Shown here: positions 7,195-15,358 of the stretch, in pieces
Layout: each line of letters begins with the position of its first letter
How positions within the stretch are numbered: the first letter of the stretch is position 1
Assembly (NCBI RefSeq): GCF_018613195.1
Contig: NZ_JAGGQQ010000005.1
Location: forward strand, 29,593 to 93,592
Length of the DNA: 64,000 nt
Reading direction: 5' to 3'
Origin: Bacillus sp. ISL-45
GTDB taxonomy: Bacteria; Bacillota; Bacilli; Bacillales; Cytobacillaceae
Made by a program: the position numbers and the translations under genes
The notes under the pieces: generated by a model
The model's database searches: none
What the model was told of the DNA's origin: nothing
Seen by the model: the letters and a program-made list of their open reading frames with translations, nothing else

Positions 7195-9126
7195 ATGGCA
7201 GACATGTTAAAAATATCGTTTCCAGATGGAGCAGTGAAGGAGTTTCCGGCAGGCACAACAACTGAAGATATTGCCAGCTCAATCAGCCCGGGCCTAAAGA
7301 AGAAAGCCATTGCCGGTATGGTCAATGGACAGCCGTATGATCTCAAGAGAGCGATCGAGGAGGATGCAGCAATTGAAATCGTCACTCCGGACCATCCAGA
7401 AGCGCTTGAAATCCTGCGCCACAGCTCAGCTCACTTAATGGCACAGGCAATCAAGCGTCTGTATAAAGATGTTAATCTCGGAGTAGGGCCGGTAATTGAA
7501 GGCGGCTTCTACTATGATATCGATATGGAACATTCCTTGTCTCCGGAAGACTTGCCGGAAATTGAAAAGGAAATGAAGAAAATCATCAATGAGAACATTG
7601 AGATTGTCCGTAAAGAGGTAAGCCGTGAGGAAGCAGTCAAGTTTTTCAAAGAGCTTGGTGACCCATATAAGCTTGAGTTGATTGAAGCAATCCCGGCGGA
7701 TGAAAAGGTCACTCTTTATGAACAGGGAGACTTTGTCGACCTTTGCCGCGGCGTACATGTTCCATCGACTGGCAAGCTGAAGGAATTCAAACTGTTGAGC
7801 ATTGCTGGTGCATACTGGCGCGGCGACAGTGACAACAAGATGCTCCAGCGTATTTACGGTACCGCTTTCTTCAAGAAGGAAGATTTGAAAGAGCACTTGA
7901 GGCTGCTTGAAGAAGCGAAAGAGCGTGATCACCGCAAACTTGGTAAAGAACTAAGTTTATTTACAAATTCACAGAAGGTAGGCCAGGGGCTTCCGTTATG
8001 GCTTCCAAAAGGTGCGACAATCCGCCGCATTATCGAACGCTATATCGTTGATAAAGAAGTGAGCCTTGGTTATGACCATGTCTACACTCCGGTAATGGGA
8101 AGTGTCGACCTTTATAAAACTTCCGGACACTGGGAACACTATCAGGAAAACATGTTCCCGGTAATGGAGATGGAAAATGAACAGCTTGTTTTAAGACCGA
8201 TGAACTGTCCGCACCATATGATGGTGTACAAAAACAGCATCCACAGCTACAGAGAACTTCCAATCAGGATTGCCGAGCTTGGGACTATGCACCGTTATGA
8301 AATGTCTGGCGCGCTGGCTGGGCTGCAGCGTGTGCGCGGCATGACTTTGAACGATGCTCACCTCTTTGTCCGTCCTGATCAGATCAAGGAAGAGTTCAAG
8401 CGTGTAGTAGAGCTTGTCCTTGAAGTCTACAAGGATTTTGATATGAATGATTATTCGTTCCGTCTGTCATATCGCGATCCTGATGACAAAGAGAAATACT
8501 TCGATGATGACCAGATGTGGGAAAAGGCTCAAGCTATGCTTAAGGAAGCGATGGATGAAATGGGTCTTGATTACTTCGAAGCTGAAGGCGAAGCGGCATT
8601 CTACGGACCGAAGCTTGATGTCCAGGTTAAGACTGCACTTGGCAAAGAAGAAACTCTCTCAACTGTCCAGCTGGACTTCTTGCTTCCCGAACGCTTTGAC
8701 CTGACTTATATCGGTGAAGATGGAAAGCATCATCGTCCTGTCGTCATCCACCGCGGTGTCGTATCGACTATGGAACGCTTTGTAGCCTTCCTGATCGAAG
8801 AATACAAAGGAGCGTTCCCGACTTGGCTGGCTCCAGTCCAGGCACAAATTATCCCTGTTTCACCTGCAGTTCACTATGACTATGCAAAAGAAATCAAAGA
8901 GAAGCTTAAAGCAGAAGGCTTCCGCGTTGAAATCGATGGCCGCGACGAAAAAATCGGCTATAAGATCCGTGAAGCGCAAATGCAGAAGGTTCCTTACATG
9001 CTCGTTGTCGGTGACAATGAAGTCGCTGACAAAGCAGTCAACGTCCGTAAATACGGCGAACAGAAATCCGAAACAATTTCATTTGATGAATTCCTGGAGT
9101 CATTCAGGAAGGAAGCGAAGAAATAA
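7195..9126 (+). CDS. thrS: threonyl-tRNA synthetase
   Basis: This 643-residue class II synthetase charges tRNA-Thr with threonine. It has an N-terminal TGS domain (residues 1-62), an editing domain with the HSSAH motif near residue 80, the catalytic core with zinc ligands in RPMNCPHHM and later [13 protein letters not shown], and a C-terminal anticodon-binding domain. Length equals the B. subtilis ThrS. GGGAGG precedes the ATG by eight bases. It stands alone behind a T-box leader and ends at the terminator at 9179, so it is a single-gene unit controlled by tRNA-Thr charging. Confidence 0.97.
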   Translation: MADMLKISFPDGAVKEFPAGTTTEDIASSISPGLKKKAIAGMVNGQPYDLKRAIEEDAAIEIVTPDHPEALEILRHSSAHLMAQAIKRLYKDVNLGVGPVIEGGFYYDIDMEHSLSPEDLPEIEKEMKKIINENIEIVRKEVSREEAVKFFKELGDPYKLELIEAIPADEKVTLYEQGDFVDLCRGVHVPSTGKLKEFKLLSIAGAYWRGDSDNKMLQRIYGTAFFKKEDLKEHLRLLEEAKERDHRKLGKELSLFTNSQKVGQGLPLWLPKGATIRRIIERYIVDKEVSLGYDHVYTPVMGSVDLYKTSGHWEHYQENMFPVMEMENEQLVLRPMNCPHHMMVYKNSIHSYRELPIRIAELGTMHRYEMSGALAGLQRVRGMTLNDAHLFVRPDQIKEEFKRVVELVLEVYKDFDMNDYSFRLSYRDPDDKEKYFDDDQMWEKAQAMLKEAMDEMGLDYFEAEGEAAFYGPKLDVQVKTALGKEETLSTVQLDFLLPERFDLTYIGEDGKHHRPVVIHRGVVSTMERFVAFLIEEYKGAFPTWLAPVQAQIIPVSPAVHYDYAKEIKEKLKAEGFRVEIDGRDEKIGYKIREAQMQKVPYMLVVGDNEVADKAVNVRKYGEQKSETISFDEFLESFRKEAKK

Positions 9127-9175
9127 GAAAAGCGCAAGTGCCTTGATCAGCCCGGACAAGCGCTGGGGCTGGACA
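9127..9175 (+). repeat. fragment of the interspersed 235-bp repeat
   Basis: This stretch (AAGCGCAAGTGCCTTGAT, then GACAAGCGCTGG) matches the first 45 or so bases of the full copies at 32498-32734 and 50728-50960. It is inserted between the thrS stop codon and the thrS terminator and looks like a remnant. Confidence 0.7.
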
Positions 9176-9178
9176 TAA

Positions 9179-9211
9179 AATAAGAGGAGCCTGCTGGCTC
9201 CTCTTATTTTT
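9179..9211. terminator. bidirectional terminator, thrS and convergent gene
   Basis: AATAAGAGGAGCC (9179-9191), TGCT loop, GGCTCCTCTTATT (9196-9208). It is flanked by A and T runs, so it can serve both thrS and the convergent small gene. Confidence 0.9.
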
Positions 9212-9216
9212 ATAAA

Positions 9217-9420
9217 TTATTCAATTGGTTTGGAACAGGTAGGACACAAATTCTTTGTATAACTGCGTTGAATCCTCTGGCCGCAATTCCGGCATGATTT
9301 GATGTTTACAGGCTTATTGTCAATATCATTCGAAAAACCATAGCCAGTCCTGAAAAATTTCAATGCGGTGCCAGCGAGCAGTCCAGTGACCACACCGGTA
9401 ATGATGATTGCGATCAGCAT
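9217..9420 (-). CDS. small membrane-anchored zinc-ribbon protein
   Basis: This is a protein of about 67 residues with one N-terminal membrane segment (LIAIIITGVVTGLLAGTAL), a short linker and a zinc ribbon made of CRNCG and CPTC, ending in SKPIE. The zinc ribbon should lie on the cytosolic side. The start is uncertain: the frame extends to 9453 (11 more residues), but the hydrophobic segment begins right after the Met at 9420. It converges on thrS and shares its terminator. The function is unknown. Confidence 0.65.
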   Translation of the reverse strand: MLIAIIITGVVTGLLAGTALKFFRTGYGFSNDIDNKPVNIKSCRNCGQRIQRSYTKNLCPTCSKPIE

Positions 9421-9548
9421 ATGTACACCAGCTTTCCTGTCTATTTCTACCATCGATTATACCAAGAAATCATAAGTGGAAATATGATAAATTAACATAT
9501 TAGGGATGCCTTTTTAAAGTTGAATTCAAGGAAGCGCGAAAAAAAGTA

Positions 9549-9638
9549 TTGCAGCCTGAATTTCTATCTGATACAATACTTTTTGTTGCAGTTAACGAAA
9601 GTGATTCGTTTGACACATCAATTTCTTTATGCTATATT
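9549..9638 (+). promoter_or_regulatory. two tandem promoters of the infC operon
   Basis: Upstream promoter: TTGCAG (9549-9554), 17 bp, TACAAT (9572-9577). Downstream promoter: TTGACA (9610-9615), 17 bp, TATATT (9633-9638). Both would produce transcripts through the L20 leader. Confidence 0.75.
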
Positions 9639-9644
9639 AGCAAG

Positions 9645-9787
9645 AGTGAACTGAATACAAGTTTTAGGAAAGAAGAAGCACCCGCTTCTCACCTGGCTGA
9701 CGCGTTAAGGCTGTTGGCAGGTAATACGTAAACGTCTAATTATTTTGTTTCCGTAAGTGTGGGTGTCGTCGCCTGCACTTTTTTTAT
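9645..9787 (+). promoter_or_regulatory. L20 leader (autoregulatory) with terminator
   Basis: The stretch around 9678-9697 (GCACCCGCTTCTCACCTGGC) is typical of the leader bound by ribosomal protein L20 upstream of infC in bacilli. CACCC (9679-9683) can pair with GGGTG (9761-9765), competing with the terminator stem AAGTGTGGG (9755-9763) / CCTGCACTT (9772-9780), which is followed by a T run. Excess L20 would promote termination. Confidence 0.85.
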
Positions 9788-9906
9788 TGCAAAATAAAAA
9801 TTGGACTATATCGTATGTCATTGTGTGAGCAAGATGAGGCTTCGGCCTGGCAATGTACTTCTTCTCCTTGACAATGTATTCGATAAAACCCTGGAGGTGG
9901 CTAATT

Positions 9907-10425
9907 ATTAGCAAAGATGCGATGTTACTAAACGAGGGAATTCGTGCTCGCGAAATTCGTCTGATCGATCAAAACGGCGAGCAATTAGGAATTAAATCCA
10001 AAGCTGAGGCTCTTGAGATCGCAGCGCGCGTCAATCTTGATCTTGTGCTTGTTGCTCCGAACGCGAAGCCTCCTGTAGGCCGAATCATGGACTACGGAAA
10101 ATTCAAGTTCGAACAGCAAAAGAAAGAAAAAGAAGCACGTAAGAACCAGAAGATCATCACAACAAAAGAAGTACGTCTTAGCCCGACAATTGATGAGCAT
10201 GACTTCAACACGAAGTTGCGCAATGCTATCAAGTTCCTGGAAAAAGGCGATAAAGTTAAAGCATCAATCCGTTTTAAAGGCCGTGCTATAACTCATAAGG
10301 AAATCGGTCAGCGTGTTCTTGATCGCTTCTCTGAAGCTTGCAAAGATGTAGCGACAATTGAATCGCATCCAAAGATGGATGGCCGAAGCATGTTCCTGGT
10401 ACTAGCACCTAAAACTGAAAAGTAA
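9907..10425 (+). CDS. infC: translation initiation factor IF-3, ATT start
   Basis: This 172-residue factor binds the 30S subunit and checks start-codon pairing. The protein reads (M)[19 protein letters not shown] and ends in [11 protein letters not shown], full length for IF-3. GGAGGTGG at 9893-9900 lies six bases before ATT 9907. An ATT start is the conserved state for infC in many bacteria and lets IF-3 repress its own translation. No ATG or GTG with a ribosome site fits; the open frame further upstream lacks family resemblance. It leads the infC-rpmI-rplT operon behind the L20 leader. Confidence 0.93.
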   Translation: MSKDAMLLNEGIRAREIRLIDQNGEQLGIKSKAEALEIAARVNLDLVLVAPNAKPPVGRIMDYGKFKFEQQKKEKEARKNQKIITTKEVRLSPTIDEHDFNTKLRNAIKFLEKGDKVKASIRFKGRAITHKEIGQRVLDRFSEACKDVATIESHPKMDGRSMFLVLAPKTEK

Positions 10426-10441
10426 CGAGGAGGAAGTCCCT

Positions 10442-10642
10442 ATGCCAAAAATGAAAACTCACCGCGGCACTGCCAAGCGTTTCAAGAAAACTGGAACTGG
10501 CAAGCTTAAGCGTTCACACGCTTACACTAGCCACTTATTTGCTAACAAGTCTACAAAAGCTAAGCGTAAGCTTCGCAAATCTGCAATTGTTTCAAAAGGC
10601 GATTTCAAACGTATTCGTCACATGCTTGACAACATTAAGTAA
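10442..10642 (+). CDS. rpmI: 50S ribosomal protein L35
   Basis: This 66-residue basic protein ([20 protein letters not shown]) is L35 of the large ribosomal subunit, at the usual length. GAGGAGG lies eight bases upstream of the ATG. It is the second gene of the infC-rpmI-rplT operon, 16 bases after infC. Confidence 0.97.
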   Translation: MPKMKTHRGTAKRFKKTGTGKLKRSHAYTSHLFANKSTKAKRKLRKSAIVSKGDFKRIRHMLDNIK

Positions 10643-10679
10643 ACTCGAGCGAGCTCGATTTATATAGGAGGGAAATTAC

Positions 10680-11039
10680 ATGCCACGTGTAAAAGGCGGT
10701 ACAGTTACGCGCAAGCGTCGTAAAAAAGTCATTAAATTAGCAAAAGGTTATTTCGGTTCTAAACATACATTATACAAAGTTGCTAACCAGCAGGTTATGA
10801 AGTCCCTAATGTATGCATTCCGCGACCGTCGCCAGAAGAAGCGCGACTTCCGCAAACTTTGGATTGCTCGTATCAACGCAGCAGCTCGCATGAACGGCCT
10901 TTCTTACAGCCGTATGATGCACGGCCTTAAGCTTGCAGGTATCGAAGTAAACCGCAAAATGCTTGCTGAACTTGCAGTAAGCGATGCAGCAGCATTCGCT
11001 CAATTGGCTGAAACAGCTAAGCAACAATTCAACAATTAA
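10680..11039 (+). CDS. rplT: 50S ribosomal protein L20
   Basis: This 119-residue basic protein ([19 protein letters not shown]) is L20, needed for early large-subunit assembly. It is also the repressor of its own operon through the leader at 9645-9787. AGGAGGG precedes the ATG. It is the last gene of the operon and is followed by a strong terminator. Confidence 0.97.
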   Translation: MPRVKGGTVTRKRRKKVIKLAKGYFGSKHTLYKVANQQVMKSLMYAFRDRRQKKRDFRKLWIARINAAARMNGLSYSRMMHGLKLAGIEVNRKMLAELAVSDAAAFAQLAETAKQQFNN

Positions 11040-11055
11040 TCAAACCGATAAGACG

Positions 11056-11086
11056 AACCATTCTCATAATGAGAGTGGTTTTTTCT
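11056..11086 (+). terminator. infC-rpmI-rplT terminator
   Basis: AACCATTCTC (11056-11065), ATAAT loop, GAGAGTGGTT (11071-11080), then six T residues. The following 11087-11305 holds no gene I can support; a TATAAT at 11267-11272 may belong to a promoter for the next gene, but no good -35 is visible. Confidence 0.9.
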
Positions 11087-11305
11087 TTTATAAGGATCTT
11101 TTTGGAAACTTCTCGAGGAAAGGAAAACCGGCAGCTGTTTTTTACGTTTTTTACCGCAACCCTTGTTCCAGAATCTCCTCGAAAAGAGCCCAGATACCTT
11201 TAATAATGCTGAGCAAAAGTACATGTTCGAAAGCAGTAATCAAGGGAAAGACAATCTTTTTTAAGATATAATGAGTCCATAGGAACTTGAAGGGGAAGTG
11301 GAGAT

Positions 11306-11581
11306 GTGGAGAACTTGTTCTTGGCTGGCGTGATCTTAGTCATGAATCTTGCAGGATTCTTAATCATGGGAATGGATAAAAAGCGGGCAAGAAACAATCA
11401 TTATCGAATAAGCGAAAAAACATTATGGAATATTGCATTTCTTGGAGGAGCGACCGGGGCAACAGCTGGAATGAAGCATTACAGACATAAGACGAAGCAT
11501 GCCCAGTTTAAATATGGACTGCCGCTGCTGGCAATCATTGAGATTGGTATATTTACATATTTATTTAAGCTTTTGGCATAA
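11306..11581 (+). CDS. ysdA: DUF1294 family small membrane protein
   Basis: This 91-residue protein has an N-terminal membrane segment (FLAGVILVMNLAGFLIMGM), the family-typical DKKRARNNHYRISEKTLW motif, a glycine-rich segment (LGGATGATAGMKHYRHKTKH) and a C-terminal membrane segment. It matches the DUF1294 proteins next to rplT in bacilli (YsdA). The start is GTG 11306, ten bases after AGGGG; an ATG at 11304 is in another frame. The function is unknown. Confidence 0.88.
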   Translation: MENLFLAGVILVMNLAGFLIMGMDKKRARNNHYRISEKTLWNIAFLGGATGATAGMKHYRHKTKHAQFKYGLPLLAIIEIGIFTYLFKLLA

Positions 11582-11638
11582 CAGCTTGTATGATTTTATA
11601 AGCTAGTAGCAACAAAGACTCGCGGGCAGGTGACAAGA

Positions 11639-12211
11639 ATGGAAGATGCGTGGTCATTGCTGCTGATAATTGTGGAATCTGGAGGCTGGTATGCACCGGT
11701 TGTATTCATCTTGTTTCATGTTTTCCGCCAATTTGTTTTCATACCTCCTGCGGTTGTCTGTATCGCTGGCGGATTAATGTTTGGGGTCGTACCCGGAATT
11801 GTATATTCGCTGCTCGGTTTGTCGGGGGCAAGTATATTATTCTACTTTTTAATGAGACAGATTCCAGAGATGATGAACAAGCTAAGCAGGCTGAAAAAAA
11901 GGCTTGTAGGGCGCTTTAGGGATCTGACCGTCGCCCAGGTCGCGCTGTTGAGGCTTGTGCCGGTGATTCATTATCAGCTGCTAAGCTTTTGCCTATACGA
12001 GCGGAAAAGTAGTTTTAAAGACTTTCTGTTTGCTTCATTTCTCGCGAATATTCCATTCGTTATCTTTTATACGTTATTCGGGGAGTATGTCGGAGAGTTT
12101 AACTCAGCAACAGGCATCATATTAATGATTTTATTTTTGGTGTTAGCCTATATGTTACGGGAGAAAATTACCTTCATTAGGTGGCGGGAATTTTTTGATG
12201 CGACATCATAG
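11639..12211 (+). CDS. VTT-domain (TVP38/TMEM64 family) membrane protein
   Basis: This 190-residue polytopic protein has about five hydrophobic segments. The core after residue 25 (FRQFVFIPPAVVCIAGGLMF) and the later RLVPVIHYQLLSF fit the VTT domain of the TVP38/TMEM64/DedA superfamily, whose members are linked to lipid scrambling. The start is ATG 11639, five bases after AGGTGA; a GTG at 11630 falls inside that site. It lies between ysdA and ysdB, probably co-transcribed with ysdA. The substrate is unknown. Confidence 0.85.
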   Translation: MEDAWSLLLIIVESGGWYAPVVFILFHVFRQFVFIPPAVVCIAGGLMFGVVPGIVYSLLGLSGASILFYFLMRQIPEMMNKLSRLKKRLVGRFRDLTVAQVALLRLVPVIHYQLLSFCLYERKSSFKDFLFASFLANIPFVIFYTLFGEYVGEFNSATGIILMILFLVLAYMLREKITFIRWREFFDATS

Positions 12212-12259
12212 GAAAAGTGCAAGACAAGTGCTGGATTGTATGATTCTGATGGCATTAGA

Positions 12260-12290
12260 AAAAGCGTCCGGTATTGGCCGGACGCTTTTT
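12260..12290. terminator. bidirectional terminator
   Basis: AAAAGCGTCCGG (12260-12271), TATTGG loop, CCGGACGCTTTTT (12278-12290). It serves the VTT gene and, on the other strand, ysdB. Confidence 0.9.
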
Positions 12291-12293
12291 CAT

Positions 12294-12695
12294 TTATAGC
12301 TCTTCATTCTGGTCATGATTCGCCATGAATTCCTTGATCGGACTTTTCCAGTCGATTTTAGCGGCCGGATAGTTCTCGCGGATTTTCCGTTCGATGAATT
12401 GGAAATCTTCCAAGACGAGTCCCTTCAACGCAGACGTTTTTTTAGGCCAGATGAAAATGGAAACAACTTCAAATGCAGATGGAGTTGTGCCTAAATACTT
12501 TTCACCTTCAAATAAAACACCCTTATATGTTAACAAGAAATTCTTCCGGACATTGTTTGTGTCATCCAATAAGAAATAGCGCTTCTGCTCATGAGCAAGC
12601 TCCAGCTTCCTTTTCGGATGAAATAAATACTTCACCGCGCTATATATCAGGAAAATGAATATGAGTAATAAAATAAGACGTAAAAGCAGGATCAT
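12294..12695 (-). CDS. ysdB: sigma-W-controlled membrane protein YsdB
   Basis: This 133-residue protein has one N-terminal membrane segment (LLLRLILLLIFIFLIYSAV) and a cytosolic domain with KRKLELAHEQKRYFLLDD and NVRKNFLLTYKGVLFEGEKYLG, as in B. subtilis YsdB. YsdB belongs to the sigma-W envelope-stress regulon there; its biochemical role is unknown. GGAGGGG precedes the ATG by six to seven bases. A textbook sigma-W promoter lies just upstream on the same strand, so the regulation appears conserved. Confidence 0.9.
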   Translation of the reverse strand: MILLLRLILLLIFIFLIYSAVKYLFHPKRKLELAHEQKRYFLLDDTNNVRKNFLLTYKGVLFEGEKYLGTTPSAFEVVSIFIWPKKTSALKGLVLEDFQFIERKIRENYPAAKIDWKSPIKEFMANHDQNEEL

Positions 12696-12726
12696 GACTG
12701 CCCCTCCAATGCGAACTTTCCTTATT

Positions 12727-12752
12727 TACGGATGAGATTCCAAATAGTTTCA
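12727..12752 (-). promoter_or_regulatory. sigma-W promoter of ysdB
   Basis: Read on the minus strand: TGAAAC (12752-12747), 16 bp, CGTA (12730-12727). This is an exact match to the sigma-W consensus at the correct spacing. Confidence 0.88.
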
Positions 12753-12810
12753 ACTATTTTATAATTGATTTATACTTTTTTTAGTGGCGTATCGGCACGA
12801 GCAGAAAATA

Positions 12811-12945
12811 GGTTTGAGGGAAACCGGGGAAAGCTGACCGTAGTCAGGTCAAGTTAGGACAGGTTTGACTGAGAACGAGGGAAACCTGTCAAAATAAAGC
12901 CGGAATTATGACAGGTTTGAAGGGAGACAAGGAAAAGCTGTCAAA
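12811..12945. repeat. three diverged intergenic hairpin repeats
   Basis: Three related units contain ATAGGTTTGAGGG or GACAGGTTTGA on the left and AAACCTGTC, AAAGCTGTC or AAAGCTGACC on the right (12811-12839, 12858-12890, 12910-12942). The middle unit is a perfect 9-bp inverted pair, GACAGGTTT / AAACCTGTC. The block lies in the 340-bp gap between ysdB and the dUTPase gene. No T run follows, so they are not standard terminators. Confidence 0.65.
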
Positions 12946-13050
12946 ATAACATCGGATTTGATACAGAATTGGAGTATAAGAAGTTAATGGCTGTCTGTTA
13001 TCCGGAAGCCGGTTTCTTTTAAGTGATAAAATGACTAGATGGAGCTGACA

Positions 13051-13542
13051 ATGAATACAATTACCCTATTTAAAATGCAAAAAGCACTGGACCAACATAT
13101 TGAATCGCAGCATAAATTAGAGCATGAGGATTTATTTGACAGGAAGGTCCTTGCGCTGCTTGTTGAAATCGGCGAGCTTGCGAATGAAACGAGATGCTTC
13201 AAGTTTTGGAGTGTAAAGCCGCCCTCCCAAACAGAGATCATCCTTGAGGAATTTGTGGATGGAGTTCATTTTATCCTGTCTCTGGGCATTGAGTGTGGAT
13301 TTGAAAGTCTTGAGTCCATTACTCAAAACGGATCTGAGGAAACCGATACAAGCAAGCAGTTTCTCTCGATTTATAAGTCCGTCCATAAATTCAGGAACAG
13401 CCGCAGGAAAGAAGATTACGAACAATTATTTCAGGGCTACCTGAAGCTTGCCCAGATGCTTGGTCTGAATGAGGATCAAATTGAGCAGGCATATATTAAG
13501 AAAAATGAAGTAAATTATGAGAGGCAGCGAAAAGGTTATTAG
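13051..13542 (+). CDS. dimeric (all-alpha) dUTP diphosphatase
   Basis: This 163-residue protein fits the dimeric dUTPase family (dUTPase_2, MazG-like fold), which converts dUTP to dUMP and pyrophosphate and so limits uracil in DNA. The metal-binding motifs are visible: EIGELANETRCFKFW in helix 2 and LEEFVDGVHF downstream, then a final helical part. The start is ATG 13051, six bases after GGAG; ATG 13039 precedes that site. It sits between ysdB and ysdC, a place B. subtilis does not use for a dUTPase, so it may be a lineage addition. It has no clear promoter. Confidence 0.88.
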   Translation: MNTITLFKMQKALDQHIESQHKLEHEDLFDRKVLALLVEIGELANETRCFKFWSVKPPSQTEIILEEFVDGVHFILSLGIECGFESLESITQNGSEETDTSKQFLSIYKSVHKFRNSRRKEDYEQLFQGYLKLAQMLGLNEDQIEQAYIKKNEVNYERQRKGY

Positions 13543-13552
13543 GCAGAATTTT

Positions 13553-13582
13553 TTGTACAATACCCGTGATGTCTAGTATAAT
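13553..13582 (+). promoter_or_regulatory. ysdC promoter
   Basis: TTGTAC (13553-13558), 18 bp, TATAAT (13577-13582). Confidence 0.65.
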
Positions 13583-13617
13583 GGAACTCGAAACTACATA
13601 TTAAGGGAGTCGAAATA

Positions 13618-14703
13618 ATGGCGAAATTAGATGAAACATTAACAATGCTAAAAGATTTAACCGATGCCAAGGGCATTCCCGGCAATGAGCGTGAGCCTAG
13701 AGAAGTAATGAAGAAATACATAACTCCATTAGCTGATGAAGTAACGACGGACGGCCTGGGCAGCCTGGTCGCAAAGAAAGTCGGCAATGAGAATGGACCG
13801 AAAATCATGGTTGCTGGCCACCTTGACGAAGTTGGCTTCATGGTGACAAGCATCGATGACAAAGGATTCATCCGCTTCCAGACAGTCGGCGGCTGGTGGA
13901 GCCAGGTCATGCTTGCACAACGCGTGACCATCGTTACCCGCCAAGGGGAAATCACTGGGGTCATCGGTTCTAAACCGCCTCACATCCTTCCGCCAGAAGC
14001 ACGCAAAAAGCCAGTTGATATCAAAGATATGTTCATCGATATCGGTGCATCAAGCCGTGACGAAGCGAAGGAATGGGGAGTTACTCCTGGCGACATGGTC
14101 GTACCTTACTTCGAATTTACTGTCATGAACAATGAAAAGATGCTTCTTGCAAAAGCATGGGATAACCGCATTGGCTGTGCGATTGCGATCGATGTCCTGA
14201 AGGGTCTTAAAGATGCTGAGCATCCGAACGTCGTATATGGCGTCGGAACAGTTCAGGAAGAAGTCGGCCTTCGCGGTGCGAAAACTTCCGCTCAAATGAT
14301 CCAGCCTGACATCGCTTTCGGCGTTGATGTAGGAATCGCCGGAGATACTCCTGGCGTTACCGAAAAAGAGGCGCTCAGCAAAATGGGTGACGGACCACAG
14401 ATCATCATCTATGATGCATCGATGGTATCACACAAGGGACTTCGTGACTTTGTCACAGACCTGGCTGATGAGCTGAACATTCCATATCAGTTCGATGCAG
14501 TAGCAGGCGGAGGAACGGATTCTGGTGCTATCCACCTGACACATCGCGGTGTACCAGCGTTGTCCATCACAATTGCGACACGCTACATCCACTCGCACGC
14601 AGCAATGCTTCACCGTGACGACTACGAAAACGCTGTAAAGCTGATCGTTGAAGTCATCAAGCGTCTTGATAAAGAAACAGTTGAAAAAATCACTTTCGAA
14701 TAA
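13618..14703 (+). CDS. ysdC: M42 family metallo-aminopeptidase YsdC
   Basis: This 361-residue enzyme belongs to the M42 (TET/glutamyl aminopeptidase-like) family of cytosolic di-metal peptidases that trim peptides in large tetrahedral complexes. Metal-binding and catalytic motifs are present: [13 protein letters not shown] near residue 62, [13 protein letters not shown] near residue 178, [13 protein letters not shown] near residue 206, [13 protein letters not shown], and the late [15 protein letters not shown]. Length and motif order are normal. It has its own promoter, an AAGGGAG ribosome site and a terminator. Confidence 0.95.
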   Translation: MAKLDETLTMLKDLTDAKGIPGNEREPREVMKKYITPLADEVTTDGLGSLVAKKVGNENGPKIMVAGHLDEVGFMVTSIDDKGFIRFQTVGGWWSQVMLAQRVTIVTRQGEITGVIGSKPPHILPPEARKKPVDIKDMFIDIGASSRDEAKEWGVTPGDMVVPYFEFTVMNNEKMLLAKAWDNRIGCAIAIDVLKGLKDAEHPNVVYGVGTVQEEVGLRGAKTSAQMIQPDIAFGVDVGIAGDTPGVTEKEALSKMGDGPQIIIYDASMVSHKGLRDFVTDLADELNIPYQFDAVAGGGTDSGAIHLTHRGVPALSITIATRYIHSHAAMLHRDDYENAVKLIVEVIKRLDKETVEKITFE

Positions 14704-14710
14704 GCAATAA

Positions 14711-14745
14711 AAGAGGGAGCCGATGGCTTCCTCTTCTCTGTTTTA
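14711..14745 (+). terminator. ysdC terminator
   Basis: AAGAGGGAGCC (14711-14721), GAT loop, GGCTTCCTCTT (14725-14735), followed by a short T-rich tail ending at the MITE. Confidence 0.85.
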
Positions 14746-14746
14746 A

Positions 14747-14979
14747 GGCTCTCTTCTCAAACTTTGTTGCTATTGACCGCAAAATCCTATTGAATAAACT
14801 ATGTTACTTTGCAAAGGTGGCTCTACTGATGAGAAAAGAGCATGCAACTTAATACCGACCTACTATTTAGCTTATATCACTTTAAAAGCGGCTTTAGGTT
14901 TTTCACATTGACTGTTGGTAATCTAGATTCTTAAAGGTTACACCTCTTTGATAAAGCAACAAAGTTTACGAAAAGAGCC
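14747..14979. mobile_element. MITE-like element, copy 1 (233 bp)
   Basis: The ends are inverted repeats: the left begins GGCTCTCTTCTCAAACTTTG and the right ends in ACAAAGTTTACGAAAAGAGCC. No open frame of any size lies inside. Internal blocks (ATGAGAAAAGAGC, CTTA-TACCGAC, CGGCTTTAGG) are shared with copy 2 at 34799-34981 read in reverse complement. I see no clear target duplication: the right side abuts the A-rich sspI terminator. It would need an enzyme encoded elsewhere to move. Confidence 0.8.
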
Positions 14980-14980
14980 A

Positions 14981-15013
14981 AAAAAAAGAACTCCTCAAAA
15001 TGAAGGAGTCCTT
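14981..15013 (-). terminator. sspI terminator
   Basis: On the minus strand, GGACTCCTTCA / TGAGGAGTTC arms form a hairpin followed by nine T residues (the A run at 14980-14987). Confidence 0.8.
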
Positions 15014-15019
15014 CCCAAT

Positions 15020-15235
15020 TTATTGCTTTCCTTTCAATCCATCTTCCAGTGCATTCAGCATTTCCTGCTTTTCTTCTTCAGAAGCGTTCTGCCAGATTAC
15101 CTCGAACAAAACTCCCAGTCCCGGAAGCATTTTTTCCTCGCCATTCTGGATTGCGTCGACGATCGTATCTTTAAGCTCGTCCTGTGAGTTTCCTGCTACA
15201 TTTGAAATGACAGCATTCCTAAGGTTTAAATTCAT
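15020..15235 (-). CDS. sspI: small acid-soluble spore protein SspI
   Basis: This 71-residue acidic protein ([20 protein letters not shown] at the start, [10 protein letters not shown] at the end) matches SspI, a minor small acid-soluble protein made in the forespore and not related to the alpha/beta DNA-binding SASPs. Length equals B. subtilis SspI. AAAGGAG lies 12 bases before the ATG, a little long. It is divergent from ysgA as in B. subtilis. I could not place a convincing sigma-G promoter in the short gap. Confidence 0.93.
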   Translation of the reverse strand: MNLNLRNAVISNVAGNSQDELKDTIVDAIQNGEEKMLPGLGVLFEVIWQNASEEEKQEMLNALEDGLKGKQ

Positions 15236-15358
15236 CCTTTGCTTAAACTCCTTTCAAAATACCAAGATGGTTATAGGATTAACAATTTTGGTTTTATTAT
15301 GTATCTGTTTTGAGCTATAATAGTAAAATTGACAAGCCATATTAAAGGAGAGCCAGAG

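Noticed and set aside
7002-7265. Frame across the thrS T-box leader
   Set aside because: The bases form the T-box and terminator, and it overlaps the thrS start.
9549-9731. 60-codon frame upstream of infC
   Set aside because: It covers two promoters and the L20 leader.
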